A DNA stretch of 64,000 nucleotides, from positions 62,001 to 126,000 of the forward strand of contig NZ_LMSJ01000013.1 of the NCBI RefSeq assembly GCF_001428105.1. Reading direction: 5' to 3'. The notes under the pieces were generated by a model. It was given only the letters and a program-made list of their open reading frames with translations. It did not search any database and was not told the origin of the DNA. Both the position numbers and the translations under genes were made by a program. Origin of the DNA: Paenibacillus sp. Soil766. GTDB lineage: Bacteria > Bacillota > Bacilli > Paenibacillales > NBRC-103111. Below are positions 1 through 10,300 of this stretch, piece after piece (position 1 is the stretch's first letter; each line of letters opens with the position of its first letter).

Positions 1-54
1 CTCATCCAGGGCGCAAAATAGCCATTCCGTGTTAAAGTTTAAAATCTGTCTCAT
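1..54 (-). CDS. N-terminus of a probable glycoside hydrolase family 2 (beta-galactosidase-like) protein, cut by the window edge
   Basis: Only the first 18 codons lie in the window (MRQILNFNTEWLFCALDE). The pattern of a short N-terminus with LNF-N-x-x-W-x-F is typical of the start of GH2 beta-galactosidase or glucuronidase-like enzymes, but the catalytic domain is not visible. An ATG two codons further upstream (position 60) is possible, but the AAGGGG ribosome binding site fits the ATG at 54 better. The gene follows the sugar ABC transporter on the same strand and may belong to the same sugar-utilisation unit, separated from it by a terminator-like hairpin. Confidence 0.45.
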   Translation of the reverse strand, partial: MRQILNFNTEWLFCALDE

Positions 55-99
55 AGACATAACCCCTTTCTTTTAAATTGTCTTCCCCCTATTAAAAAG

Positions 100-160
100 C
101 ACAAAAAGACATATGCAAACGTGTGGAGAGAGCTAACCACTTACGAACGTTGCATATGCC
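100..160 (-). terminator. Hairpin with U-tract between the sugar-binding lipoprotein gene and the downstream hydrolase gene
   Basis: Arms GCATATGCAACGT and ACGTTTGCATATGT are separated by about 20 bases that themselves contain GTGG/CCAC, and are followed on the minus strand by CTTTTTGTGCTTTTT. This resembles a rho-independent terminator or attenuator that would lower expression of the downstream hydrolase relative to the transporter. Confidence 0.7.
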
Positions 161-186
161 ATTTTGCTCGCTTATCCGATCACAGC

Positions 187-1812
187 TTATTTCTTAATAT
201 TCGCCGGCCAGACGAATTGAACGCCTAGGGCTTTCTTGGCTTCCTGGAATTTCTTGTTTTGATAGTCATACAGCTTTTGAGAGCCCAGCTTTTCTTCTTG
301 ATCAATGCCTTCTTTGTAGAATTTCTCTACATCCTCTGGAGATTTCGCGAGAATCATTTTCGCTCTTGTTTTGACGCGAACTTCTTCACGTTTCGCATTG
401 ATTCCTGCTTCTTCCGAACCGCCAATCGGCGAAATGTTTTCGAATGCAAGCGCATCGTACGTGTATTTACCGAAATAAATGTTCGCTTTGGTTCCTTCCG
501 TTTCCAGTACGCCGTTCACTGGCAACGTACGTTGAACGGGCATATAGCTAATCAGCCAATTTAACGATCCGTTGCCGTATTTTAATTTCGCTTTATTGGC
601 GTCCTCGCTTCTAGCCTTAATAAACTCATCGGATAATTTCACCTTGCCGTTCGCATCGTAATCCCACGCAATCCCCTTAGGCCCGTAAGTCACAACCAAG
701 TTCATCTCTTCAGCGGAAAGATATTTCATGAGTTTGATGATGCGATCTTGATGTTTGGCTTTGCTGCTAACCATGGTTAGTGTCCACCCGGAAGCCGCGA
801 CTGGATCGACCACCGGTTGTTTGCCCTTTTCACCACGTACCGGTCCAACCGCAACGAAGATGGCATTCGGATCTTTGGCATATAAGGCGTCTCTTTTAAT
901 CACTTTGTTTGAAAGCGCAAAGACTGCGCCATTGTTCACTTTCTCGGTAAGCTGTGCCTGATTCAGCGTCTGACTATCTTCCGGCATCAGCCCTTCCCGA
1001 TATAAACGGTTAAGGAATTGATACGCTTCCAATGATTCCGGCGTTCTTTCGCGATCGACCAGATTTCCTTGCTCATCCTCACGCGGAGCACCGAAGAAGC
1101 TTGAGATCACCCAGCTTTCGAAGTAGGCTGGAGTCACATCGAATCCGTTATATTTCGTTTTCGAATCTTTTACTTTACGTAAAGCTGTGACCAGCCCTTC
1201 CTTCGTACTGAAGTCCTCAGGCTTAATGCCAAGCTGGTCCATGATGTCTTTACGGGCATATAATCCTTGGTTGCTATATAGGGTATCCCCTGGTTTCACA
1301 TTTTCTTTGGCCCAGAAATAATTGGCATATCCATAGAAATGGCCATCCGGATTACGGAACCAGTCCTGCATGGATTTTGGCACATTAAATGTAGGCTCGT
1401 ACTTAATAATCAACTCATCGAGCGGTGAGACCAAGCCAGACTTCTCAAGCACGCCTCGCTGCGGGGCCGTCTTATCCACCGTAATCATATCCGGGATATC
1501 TCCTGATGCGATAAGAGCACTTAATTTATCATTATTTCCTGAAGTGAATTCGATGGAAATACCTGTATCCTCCGTAATCATCTTATCCAGCAGGTTGTTA
1601 ACCGGATCCCAAGTCTTCTTATAGGATTCATCCGCGACAAACCATGTCACCTTGATTGGCGTTTTATCATCCGGCTTTGCTGAAGCTGACGCTGACGCCG
1701 ATGCCTTGGGCGAGCTCGTTGTTGTTTCTGAGCCCTTATCTGTAGAACAACCTGCAAGCAAGGTCCCAACCAATGTTGTGACAAGCCCCATGCTCACTAA
1801 ACTTTTTTTCAT
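187..1812 (-). CDS. Extracellular solute-binding lipoprotein of a sugar ABC transporter (LplA/LipO type)
   Basis: This 541-residue protein has a lipoprotein signal peptide with the lipobox LAGC and lipidated Cys22, then a Ser/Ala/Lys-rich linker (about 23-48) and a type-1 periplasmic-binding fold. Its length and features (RKDIMDQLG, a late DPVAASGW segment) match the LplA-type binding proteins that Paenibacillus uses for oligosaccharides. It is the third gene of a permease-permease-binding protein operon, 27 bases after the inner permease. No ATPase is encoded here, which is normal for this class because a shared MsmX-like ATPase is used. The sugar cannot be read from the sequence. The neighbouring glycosidase, beta-helix protein and oxidoreductase suggest a plant or microbial polysaccharide fragment. 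Confidence 0.92.
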   Translation of the reverse strand: MKKSLVSMGLVTTLVGTLLAGCSTDKGSETTTSSPKASASASASAKPDDKTPIKVTWFVADESYKKTWDPVNNLLDKMITEDTGISIEFTSGNNDKLSALIASGDIPDMITVDKTAPQRGVLEKSGLVSPLDELIIKYEPTFNVPKSMQDWFRNPDGHFYGYANYFWAKENVKPGDTLYSNQGLYARKDIMDQLGIKPEDFSTKEGLVTALRKVKDSKTKYNGFDVTPAYFESWVISSFFGAPREDEQGNLVDRERTPESLEAYQFLNRLYREGLMPEDSQTLNQAQLTEKVNNGAVFALSNKVIKRDALYAKDPNAIFVAVGPVRGEKGKQPVVDPVAASGWTLTMVSSKAKHQDRIIKLMKYLSAEEMNLVVTYGPKGIAWDYDANGKVKLSDEFIKARSEDANKAKLKYGNGSLNWLISYMPVQRTLPVNGVLETEGTKANIYFGKYTYDALAFENISPIGGSEEAGINAKREEVRVKTRAKMILAKSPEDVEKFYKEGIDQEEKLGSQKLYDYQNKKFQEAKKALGVQFVWPANIKK

Positions 1813-1839
1813 TTGCTTTTCCCCCCTGATAGTCGTAAG

Positions 1840-2730
1840 TTAACCTTTCACAGAACCAATAAGCACACCTTTAACAAAGTACTTCTGCAGGAATGGATAA
1901 ATCGCGACGATTGGCGCTGTTGTGGCCACCATCATGGCCAACTTCAATGTAGCTGAACTCACTTGCTTCGCTTCCTCTGGCATAGCGCTTGTCGCTTGCT
2001 GGCTAAATGCATCGCCATAGGAAGCATCTGTCACCATCCGCATCAGTACAAGTTGAACCGGCTCCAAGGATGATTTTGTCGTAAACATCAAGGCATCCAT
2101 ATAAGAGTTCCAATGATACACGCCATTAAACAAAGCAATAGCGGCTAAGACAGGCTTCGTCAGCGGCAACACCAATTGCAGCAAAATCCGATATTCTCCG
2201 GCCCCATCCATCTTAGCCGATTCGATAATTTGTTCAGGGATCGTTCGAAAGAAGGACATAATAATAATCATATCCCAAACACTGAACAAAGAGGGAATAA
2301 TATACACCATAAAATTGTTTAACAAACCGATTTCTTTATATAGCAAGTAAGTCGGGATAAGTCCACCATAGAAGAACATGGTCGTGAGCATAATGACGAG
2401 ATATACGTTGCGGCCACTAAGACCTTTGCGGGACATGCCGTAAGCAACGAGCGCTGTAAAAGCGATATGCGTGGACATACCGAGCAGCGTTCTGCTAATC
2501 GTAATGAAAAATGCATGATAAATGGTCGTATCTGAGAATACGGCTTTATAATTCGCGATTGTAAACTCCCGAGGCCATACATACACGCCGCCTCGTAAGT
2601 AATCCAACCCGTCATTAAAAGAACCAACTAAAGCAAACCAGAACGGAGCCAGCGTTACGAATACAACTGTAGACATAAAGATGATATTACCGATGTCAAA
2701 CCATTTGTCCCTATTGGAACGGATATTCAT
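1840..2730 (-). CDS. Sugar ABC transporter permease, LplC/YtcP type
   Basis: This 296-residue membrane protein has about six transmembrane segments and the binding-protein-dependent transport inner-membrane domain, with the EAA-loop region around ESAKMDGAGEYRILLQLVLP. The ATG at 2730 is preferred because AAGGAGG lies eight bases before it. An upstream in-frame ATG at 2757 precedes that site and is unlikely. It pairs with the upstream permease to form the channel for the sugar captured by the downstream lipoprotein. Confidence 0.92.
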   Translation of the reverse strand: MNIRSNRDKWFDIGNIIFMSTVVFVTLAPFWFALVGSFNDGLDYLRGGVYVWPREFTIANYKAVFSDTTIYHAFFITISRTLLGMSTHIAFTALVAYGMSRKGLSGRNVYLVIMLTTMFFYGGLIPTYLLYKEIGLLNNFMVYIIPSLFSVWDMIIIMSFFRTIPEQIIESAKMDGAGEYRILLQLVLPLTKPVLAAIALFNGVYHWNSYMDALMFTTKSSLEPVQLVLMRMVTDASYGDAFSQQATSAMPEEAKQVSSATLKLAMMVATTAPIVAIYPFLQKYFVKGVLIGSVKG

Positions 2731-2761
2731 TTTGTGTTCCTCCTTACACGCAGGCATCCTC

Positions 2762-3724
2762 TTAGAACAAGCTGTTGTCTGTCACTTTACGAGATACATA
2801 ATTAGCAGCAAATAACAGAATCAGGGCAACGACTGATTTCGCTAAGCCTACCGCAGTCGAATAGGAATACCTCATTTGTCTGAGGCCAACCTTGTAGACA
2901 TACGTATCGATCGTTTCGCTCACATCGAGATTCAGTGGATTCTGCATGACCATAATTTGCTCGAAACCCGTATTCAATATGGAGCTTATTGCAAAAATGA
3001 GCATAATCACGACTGTTCCCATAATAGCTGGGAGTGTCACGTACCACATCCGCTGAAATCTGCCTGCACCGTCAATCTTCGCTGCATCATACATTTCCTG
3101 GTCCACACCGGCAATGGCTGCGATATAAATAATCGCTCCCCAGCCAATTCCTTTTAGTATTTCAGCGCTAACCATAATCATCCAGAAGAGATGCGGCTTT
3201 GCAATGAAATTAATCGGTTCATCGATGATATGCAAACTCGTAAGCAACAGATTAAGGATCCCGTTCGAAGGTGATAGCACCGTTAGAACTAATCCTCCAA
3301 AAATCACCCACGAAACAAAATGAGGCAGATAAGAAATCGTTTGAACGAAGCTTTTGAATCGTTTCTTATTCAACTCATTTAAAAAGAGTGCAAACACGAT
3401 AGGTGCAGGAAACCCAATTATTAATCCCATCAGATTCATCGCTAGCGTGTTCCTTAATACATTCAAGAAATTCGGATCATTCACAAATTCTTGAAAATGC
3501 TTGAACCCAATCCACGGTGAATTCATCACACCCAAGAAAAGATCGTAATCCTTAAACGCAATCAGAATGCCATACATCGGAACATACGAGAACAGTAGCA
3601 AAAACAAGATCCCCGGCCATACCATGCTTTGCAGCGCGAACTGGCTCTTGAAGCGCTGCCATCTGCCCATCGCTGATAATCGTGGCGCTCGCACTCGTTG
3701 TTTCGCATTTACGGCTCCATCCAC
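2762..3724 (-). CDS. Sugar ABC transporter permease, LplB type
   Basis: This 320-residue protein begins with a GTG preceded by GGGGAGGAAAG. It has a basic N-terminus (about 1-30), then about six transmembrane segments and an EAA-like loop (DAAKIDGAGRFQRMWYVTLP). It is the first gene of the transporter operon and is read from the promoter at 3838-3901. The LplB family supplies one of the two membrane subunits for importing complex sugars. Thirty-one bases separate it from the second permease. Confidence 0.92.
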   Translation of the reverse strand: MDGAVNAKQRVRAPRLSAMGRWQRFKSQFALQSMVWPGILFLLLFSYVPMYGILIAFKDYDLFLGVMNSPWIGFKHFQEFVNDPNFLNVLRNTLAMNLMGLIIGFPAPIVFALFLNELNKKRFKSFVQTISYLPHFVSWVIFGGLVLTVLSPSNGILNLLLTSLHIIDEPINFIAKPHLFWMIMVSAEILKGIGWGAIIYIAAIAGVDQEMYDAAKIDGAGRFQRMWYVTLPAIMGTVVIMLIFAISSILNTGFEQIMVMQNPLNLDVSETIDTYVYKVGLRQMRYSYSTAVGLAKSVVALILLFAANYVSRKVTDNSLF

Positions 3725-3837
3725 TTGACTTTCCTCCCCGATTTGCTGCCCTAGGTCGTGACAACCAAATGACAGCGTTCTCTTTTAATGCTAACTCTAC
3801 TTCTGCTATAGCAAAGCAACTTCGGAAGCATATCCTC

Positions 3838-3901
3838 ACTATACATTTTGAAAGCGCTTATAAAAATATCACCATTTTAGTTTTGATACCTTCATTTGGG
3901 C
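3838..3901 (-). promoter_or_regulatory. Promoter of the sugar transporter with cre-like site and shared 36-bp operator (copy A)
   Basis: On the minus strand a -10 box TATAGT (3838-3843) lies below a cre-like palindrome (3849-3862, TGAAAGCGCTTATA read on the plus strand; one mismatch from the CcpA consensus). Next comes an element at 3866-3901 containing two direct AAAATG half-sites about 20 bp apart. No good -35 box is visible, which fits an activator-dependent promoter. The same element occurs with the same spacing at 11129 and 18406. It lies between the transporter and the divergent kinase/regulator genes, so the YesN-type regulator is the natural candidate activator (inference). Confidence 0.75.
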
Positions 3902-3982
3902 TCTGCCAAAAGAGCGAAAGGTTTAGCATGCCTTTTGTCGAATACCTCCGTACAACATCTTTGGAGAAAGAAGGAGTGCAGG

Positions 3983-5752
3983 TTGGTACGTACGTTTCAA
4001 GCCTTGAGTATCAAAAGTAAAGTGACGCTTGCCTTTATTTTTTTCATTTTAATCCCCTTCAGTGTGCTTGGACTTTATTCCTATAACCAGTCACAACGTT
4101 TCATTCAAGCGCAATTACTTGCGAATTCGCAAACGACCGCCAAGCAGATTAAGTATACAATCGAAAGTAAAATCGACCTTATTGAAAGCGTTAGCAACAA
4201 TATTACGTATAACTACCGATTGCAACAATTTCTTGGTGAGCCGTATTCATCGGACTCAAACTCTTTAGATACCTATTTCAACTACGCGGCTCCCCTTGTT
4301 AACTATGCTATGTTATTTCAGAAAATTAACATTCAACAAATATCCATTTATACAAATAACACTTCCATCCCGGAAGGCTTTGGTTCCTTTTACTCCGAGC
4401 AAAAAATTAAAAAAGAAACCTGGTACGATACCTTCATGGCATCTGAAAAGAAAACACTTTGGGTGCTGAATACGATTCAGGCAGATGGCAGTGAACTTTT
4501 CAGGTATATTCAAAAAATGATCTCCATTGAAGGTTCTTATCTAGGCGTTACGATTGTTGACGTGCGCTCCAGCGATTTGCTTGAACCTGCGGAGAGCCCC
4601 AATATTGCGAATCAGCCTGTTTATGTGTTGGATGAAAATCATAAAGTTATTCCCCAGGGAAATAACGATACCCTGAAAGCTTTAGATAAGGTAAGCTCTT
4701 CCCTCTTCTCGCAAGGTTACGCCAAGGAATCTGGCTTCTTATATGTCGCTGACACGTTAAAAGATGTCCAGCATGTCATCGTCATGGTGATTCAGCTCCC
4801 ACCGCTGCTCGGTTCCTTACAGGTTGCGGCCAATCTAGCTTTTATACTTACTTTCATTGTCTTATTGATTGCTTTCTACTTCGTCCTCAAGATGACGTTA
4901 AGTAAAATGAAAACGAGCATTAAACAGATGGATCTCGCCATTGAAACAGGGTTTAAGCCCATTCCTATTGTACGGAAGGACGAGTTCGGAGTTATCACGG
5001 AGAAATTCAACATTTTGCTGAATAAAATTACCCTGCTGCTAAGCGATATGATCAAGAAAGAAACCATGCACAAGGATGCACAGCTCATCGCACTGCAATC
5101 GCAGATTAACCCACATTTCATCTACAATACGCTGGATATCTTTAGTGCCAAAATGGAAATCGCCGGCCAGTATGATGTGTCTGATGCTATGGCTGATTTC
5201 GGTAAAATGATGCGCTATAATATGGACGGTCATGCTAAATTCGCAACTCTTTCAGATGAGCTTCGTTATCTCGGACAGTATATGACGCTTCAGAAGGTGA
5301 AATATGGAGATAGTATTCATTTCCGCGTTCATGTTCCCAATGAGCTTCTCACCATTCAGGTATTAAAGTTCATCCTACAACCGATTGTCGAGAATAGCGT
5401 AAAGCATGGCTTCGCAAAACAGGACACACTCGATATTGATATTTATGTCAGCCAAGAGAGTGATTTATCCATCCGGATCTGTGTAAAAGATAATGGTGCA
5501 GGCATTGGAACTACTCGGCTCAACGAACTTAACGAACAGTTCCGTACTTCCGTTTATTTAGCCAAAGGCGATAAAGATCGAGAAAGCATCGGTCTAGGCA
5601 ATATTAATGAACGATTGAAGTTATTTTACGGTGAGAATTATCCCTTACAGCTAAACAGTATCGAAGGCCAATTCGCAGAAACGATCCTAACCCTTCCTTA
5701 TGACGCAAAACGAATCGAGGAGAATGACAATGTATACCGTGTTAATTATTGA
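3983..5752 (+). CDS. YesM-type sensor histidine kinase
   Basis: This membrane kinase of 589 residues starts from TTG at 3983, which has AAGGAG six bases before it. The longer open frame from 3896 lacks such a site and crosses the intergenic region. A transmembrane segment (about 12-32), an extracytoplasmic sensing region (33-280), a second transmembrane segment (284-306) and a HAMP-like linker lead to the His_kinase domain with QINPHFIYNTLD, where His378 is the expected phospho-site. An HATPase domain follows with the N-box IVENSVKHG and DNGAGIG (Asp503). It overlaps the response regulator by 23 bases and probably senses an extracellular saccharide bound near the adjacent transporter. Confidence 0.93.
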   Translation: MVRTFQALSIKSKVTLAFIFFILIPFSVLGLYSYNQSQRFIQAQLLANSQTTAKQIKYTIESKIDLIESVSNNITYNYRLQQFLGEPYSSDSNSLDTYFNYAAPLVNYAMLFQKINIQQISIYTNNTSIPEGFGSFYSEQKIKKETWYDTFMASEKKTLWVLNTIQADGSELFRYIQKMISIEGSYLGVTIVDVRSSDLLEPAESPNIANQPVYVLDENHKVIPQGNNDTLKALDKVSSSLFSQGYAKESGFLYVADTLKDVQHVIVMVIQLPPLLGSLQVAANLAFILTFIVLLIAFYFVLKMTLSKMKTSIKQMDLAIETGFKPIPIVRKDEFGVITEKFNILLNKITLLLSDMIKKETMHKDAQLIALQSQINPHFIYNTLDIFSAKMEIAGQYDVSDAMADFGKMMRYNMDGHAKFATLSDELRYLGQYMTLQKVKYGDSIHFRVHVPNELLTIQVLKFILQPIVENSVKHGFAKQDTLDIDIYVSQESDLSIRICVKDNGAGIGTTRLNELNEQFRTSVYLAKGDKDRESIGLGNINERLKLFYGENYPLQLNSIEGQFAETILTLPYDAKRIEENDNVYRVNY

Positions 5753-7292
5753 TGACGAAGAATTGATCGGCAGCGGTGTGAAAGCCAAACTAGAAAGGGC
5801 CAATGTAGCAGGTATCCGAGATATTTATGTCGCGAACGGTGGTCTACAGGGGTTTGAGATGGCTAAAACCTTGATACCAAATATCATTATCACGGACATT
5901 CGCATGCCCGAGTTAGATGGCATTCAATTGATTAAAAAGCTATCTCCGCTGCTAACACGCACCAAATTCATTATGTTGAGCGGCTTTGGTGATTACCCTT
6001 ATGTCCGTGAAGCATTCAAATACGGCGCACTAGACTACTTACTGAAGCCTGCGTCCTCCGATGAGCTCGGCAAGCAAGTACTGTCCGCCATTGCGAGTAT
6101 TGAGCAGGATCACTTTAACGACCAGCTCGCCGAAAGAAACCTTACGGATGCAAGAGCGTTGCTAATTGCTCGATTACCCCTCGTCATCCACGGGTCGAAC
6201 GCCTTGGTGAGCAGCAAAGATTCCGAGTCACAGCAATCACTCGAAGCTTACTTTGCTTATCCGCTGTTCGCCGTTTCCATGCTATCCTTTGACGATGTTA
6301 CCTTTAGCGAAGAACATTTGGATACGGTAAGTACATGTTTGGAACGGTGCATTCAGGACAATGATTTAGCGTTACAACTACGCTTCCTAGCGTTTCATGA
6401 TGTGCAAGGCTATGTGTGCGTTGTGTTTAATTATGCTGGAGCTATTTCTTTTGAAACCATTCAAGGTTTACTCGGTAAAGCTGTTAGCGTGCTTCGAAAA
6501 GGCAATCCGCGAACGCCTACAGCCTCGATTAGCCAATCTGGGCAGGGCTTGGACGATTTATCGCGTCTTTATAAACAAGCACATCAAGCGATGTCGGGGC
6601 GGATTTTACGAGAACCAAGCGAGGTCTTCGTGACGCTTGAGCCATTGGGCAAGACGGAAGCTTGGCTGCCTGGCAAAAAGGAGTGGGAAGAGTTCAAGCA
6701 GGCTGCTGAGACTCTGCATGTGGAACGAATCGGCCGCTGGGTTGACCGCCATCTCAGCGACGCTCTGCGCACGCAGATGTCCTTGGAGCAGCTCAAGTCG
6801 ATTTACGATCTGGTGCTTTCCGAAATCCATCGCCATGTCCATGATCGGTTTCTTTTTGAAGAGACCGAACGCGCTGCAGCTTTCGACACCTTTCACACGT
6901 TAGGCGAGCTCCGGCATTATCTCAAAAGCTACGCGACAGATACGAAGCAGCTGATCTCAGAGCACGCGAACCTGGGAGAAACGGTCATTACCGTAGCGGA
7001 ATCCATCGTTCGTGAGCATTATAACCGCGATCTGCAGCTAGCCGAGGTGGCCAATCGGGTATCGATGAATTACTCGTATTTCAGCAAGCTGTTCAAGGAA
7101 CGAACGGGGTTAACGTTCACGGCCTACTTAACCAAGGTCCGTATGGAAGAGGCCCAGAAGCTGCTCAAAGACCCCACCTTACGGATCAATGAGATCTCGG
7201 AAAAGGTAGGGTATGGCAATCTCTATCATTTCTCGCGTGCGTTCAAAAACTATTTCGGTGTTTCACCGAAGGAACATCGGAAAACAATGTAA
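5730..7292 (+). CDS. YesN-type response regulator with AraC DNA-binding domain
   Basis: This 520-residue protein starts at the ATG at 5730, chosen because AGGAG lies seven bases upstream. A receiver domain (about 1-125) carries the phospho-acceptor Asp56 in ITDIRMPELDG and the conserved Lys in LLKPA. A central linker domain of about 280 residues follows, then a C-terminal AraC/XylS double helix-turn-helix (about 420-520; VSMNYSYFSKLFKERTG and VGYGNLYHFSRAFKNYFG). It is translationally coupled to the kinase. Proteins of this class bind tandem half-sites upstream of sugar transporter operons. The repeated element at 3866, 11129 and 18406 is the likely target. A terminator follows directly. Confidence 0.94.
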   Translation: MYTVLIIDDEELIGSGVKAKLERANVAGIRDIYVANGGLQGFEMAKTLIPNIIITDIRMPELDGIQLIKKLSPLLTRTKFIMLSGFGDYPYVREAFKYGALDYLLKPASSDELGKQVLSAIASIEQDHFNDQLAERNLTDARALLIARLPLVIHGSNALVSSKDSESQQSLEAYFAYPLFAVSMLSFDDVTFSEEHLDTVSTCLERCIQDNDLALQLRFLAFHDVQGYVCVVFNYAGAISFETIQGLLGKAVSVLRKGNPRTPTASISQSGQGLDDLSRLYKQAHQAMSGRILREPSEVFVTLEPLGKTEAWLPGKKEWEEFKQAAETLHVERIGRWVDRHLSDALRTQMSLEQLKSIYDLVLSEIHRHVHDRFLFEETERAAAFDTFHTLGELRHYLKSYATDTKQLISEHANLGETVITVAESIVREHYNRDLQLAEVANRVSMNYSYFSKLFKERTGLTFTAYLTKVRMEEAQKLLKDPTLRINEISEKVGYGNLYHFSRAFKNYFGVSPKEHRKTM

Positions 7293-7300
7293 ATTGCTAA

Positions 7301-7332
7301 AGGAGCCCGCCATGCGCGAGGCTCCTTTTTGT
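7301..7332 (+). terminator. Rho-independent terminator of the kinase/regulator operon
   Basis: Stem AGGAGCC/GGCTCCT with a 12-base loop is followed by TTTTTG, nine bases after the response-regulator stop codon. Confidence 0.88.
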
Positions 7333-7354
7333 TTGTTGCATGAGCAGGTTAGCT

Positions 7355-10300
7355 CTATGGGTTAGCTCTAACAACCACATCGTCAAAATAAGACTTCTGC
7401 ATATGGCTAAAAACACCTATTTTACCTGCAGTAAAGTTTGAGTTCGTCGCAGTGACAAGCAGCTGCCCGTCTATATAACCCTTTAATACACTGCCATTTA
7501 CCTCAAAGCTATAAGTATGATAAACGCCAGCTGTCGGTGCTGTGGTCATCGGTGTTGATGCAAGCATTGTCTCTATTCCATCCTGAAACTTGACGATGGA
7601 CACTCTTTTGTAGTAGTAATCATAAAGCATGACGTAATAGTTTCTCCAATCGACGTAACTTGCGACCAAACCAATTCGACTATTCCAGCTATCCACCTTT
7701 CCTTTGGCCTCTACCGTGTAATTTGACCATGTGGCGAGTCCCGCAATGGACTTTGTGCCGCCTTTGGCCGCATTATCAGAAAGGTAGACCTTTGAGCTTC
7801 CGTCCGTAACAACTGTGAACGTTCCCCATAAGGAATCAACCGACCAATCATTCGCGTTGCCATCTTCAAAATCATCTTGAAGATAGGTGTTGGTAGTCGT
7901 GGCAGTAACTTCGTTGCTTGCTTCCGAAAACCGCCCCCCCGGGTCGAATGCTTTAACCGCATACCGGTAGGTTGTTGCGATCGTCAGGCTCGTATCCTTA
8001 TATCTGTAGACCTCTCCATTCATCGTGGCGATTTCTTGTCCGTCGCGATAAATCTTATAGCCTGACACGCCCGTTTCATCCGAAGACTCATCCCATGTGA
8101 GATCCATTTGTGAGGAAGAGTTTGACACTGCAGACAAGTTTGAAGGGGCAGTAGGAGCCGTTGCGTCGTCATGGCGGACAAGCACGTTATCGAAGTAAAC
8201 TTTTCGGCTGGAGCTGGTTATGAGGCCTGCTTTTCCGCCAATAAAATCAGTATCTGTGGCGCTGATCACCAATTGGCCGTTCAGATAACCTTTCAACGAT
8301 GTGCCAACAGTTTCAAACCGCAGCTTGTAGGCTGTTCCCGCTTCAACGCTTGGAAGCCCGTACACGGACTGAATCACGACATTCTGGTCGCTCTGGCGCT
8401 TTTCAATCTTGGCATTGCCGGGGTTTGCGTGGTACGTAAAAGCATAATAATTGCCGCTATCTGCATACCGTGCAATAAGACCGAGGTCTCCCCTGTTATT
8501 TGCTTCCTTGACGTCCGCTTCTACCCAATAATCAGTACCGTAGATTGCATCGACCACGGAAAGTCCCGATTTTTCGGACAGATAGACGGAAGAGCCGCCA
8601 TCCTGCACGGTGCTCCATTGTCCTTTAAGCGGACTCCATCCGTTTGCGTTACCCGCTTCAAAGCTATCCGCATAGATCGCATCATACACTAGCTCGAAAG
8701 CGTAGCCTTTATCCGTATCAAGCTGGACAACGATGTCGTTTCCTGTGGCGATCACGGGAATTTCCTGCAGCCGTACACCGTTTGTCGCCAGCTTGTAAGC
8801 TTTGTACGCTGCCGGGATGAGTGTCGTCTTCAGATGGAATTCCATGGTCTCGTGTTTGGCAAGTGTCGGCAATTTCCCTCTTACATAGGTCCTCTTCTTG
8901 CTATCGAGAGGATCTTGAATCGTATCTTCACCTGTCGCTGCTACATCGGTGGTATAGATGACCAGCATTCTCTCGCTTTTGTCTAGTGATTTATCATCAA
9001 GCGAAGCTGCGGATACGGTTCCTTTATCCACACTTGCCTTCAAAGATACAGGACCAAGCTCGAATAGGTTGTTATTGAGAGTTCCTACAGCTCCAATTGC
9101 GTAAGGGGTATGGATCAGATAGGTATTTAAATTAAGATCAAATATAAGCTCTCCCGTGTCCGAAACCAGCTTATTTTGATTCAGATTAGAGAGCATGTTG
9201 TTTTTCAGATTGACATCATCTATTGCATTAATAAACGTCTCCGCAACCTGTTTCAAGGTCATGCTATTCGTAATGGATATCTTATTCTGTGCAGGAATAT
9301 TACCGCTTGCGATTTGCTCTGATGTAAGCTCCGGTGTGATTTTATAGATGGCATAAGGTTCTCCAGGCTTATCTGCGTACACGGTAACCATCTTGAACAG
9401 ATGTGGTATATACATTCGATTAATCTCTAAATCTTCATTCTCCGTTGATGACGCATGCGTTTTGACCGATGTTCTGTCTCTTACAATGACAAATTTAGGT
9501 TCGCTTGCAGTGATGTGACCTTTACGGAAAAGAAGTGAACTTTGATATTCGGACATTGTTACCAAGGTATCTGTTAAGGTATCGAATGAGGTAAAACCAC
9601 CTAAAGTAGCACTTTGTTGAACGGCCTCTCTTACACGGGACACATATTGAAACCTGTTTAGCATATCCCAGCCATTGTAGGCGCCGGTCGCAGCCACCAT
9701 CAATCCAAGGTCGTCTCTGCCTTTCGTCGGAAACTCCTGATTATATTCCGTTAATGCAAAAGGCTTCTGGTACAGCTGCCCAAGAGCAAGACCAGGAATA
9801 TAATTTTTAAATATAGTCCCTCCATATTGCGGCACATAATTAGCTCTTGTTTCCGGATCAAATACCATACTGTAACGAGGATGTGACGCCGGGGTATAAG
9901 AGAATGTTGCTCCCCTTCCATCTACAAGCCCATTATATAAGTGTGTTTCATGAATATCTGTGTGTGTTCGCCAGTAGTTGGCCAAAGAATCATTTATGTA
10001 ATTAATTCCCCCGATAGGCACCTTTACGCCAATTACATCTTTCAGGTAATTTTTCATTTCATTATGGGAAGATAACGTTTTTTCTGTGAAGTACTCGGCA
10101 AGATCATCACGAATGCTTGCAGGCGCACTCCAAAATGTATTTGGAAATGTGGTGATAGCCGGACGTCCTTTACCAGCCAAAAATAGATTAAAGTCTGTCT
10201 TTAACCATTCTTTTACACTTGGGTTCGAAAAATTAGCATTATAAAGAATAGTTTCATTCATGGGAGATACACCCATCAAAATAGGATCATCCTTCAAGGC

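Noticed and set aside
7931-7941. Run of seven C in the intact glycosidase as a possible frameshift
   Set aside because: The frame stays open through the run and the fibronectin module is continuous, so no lesion is present.
8171-8692. 173-codon open frame on the plus strand
   Set aside because: It is the shadow of the large glycosidase gene on the opposite strand, with no ribosome binding site and no recognisable motif.
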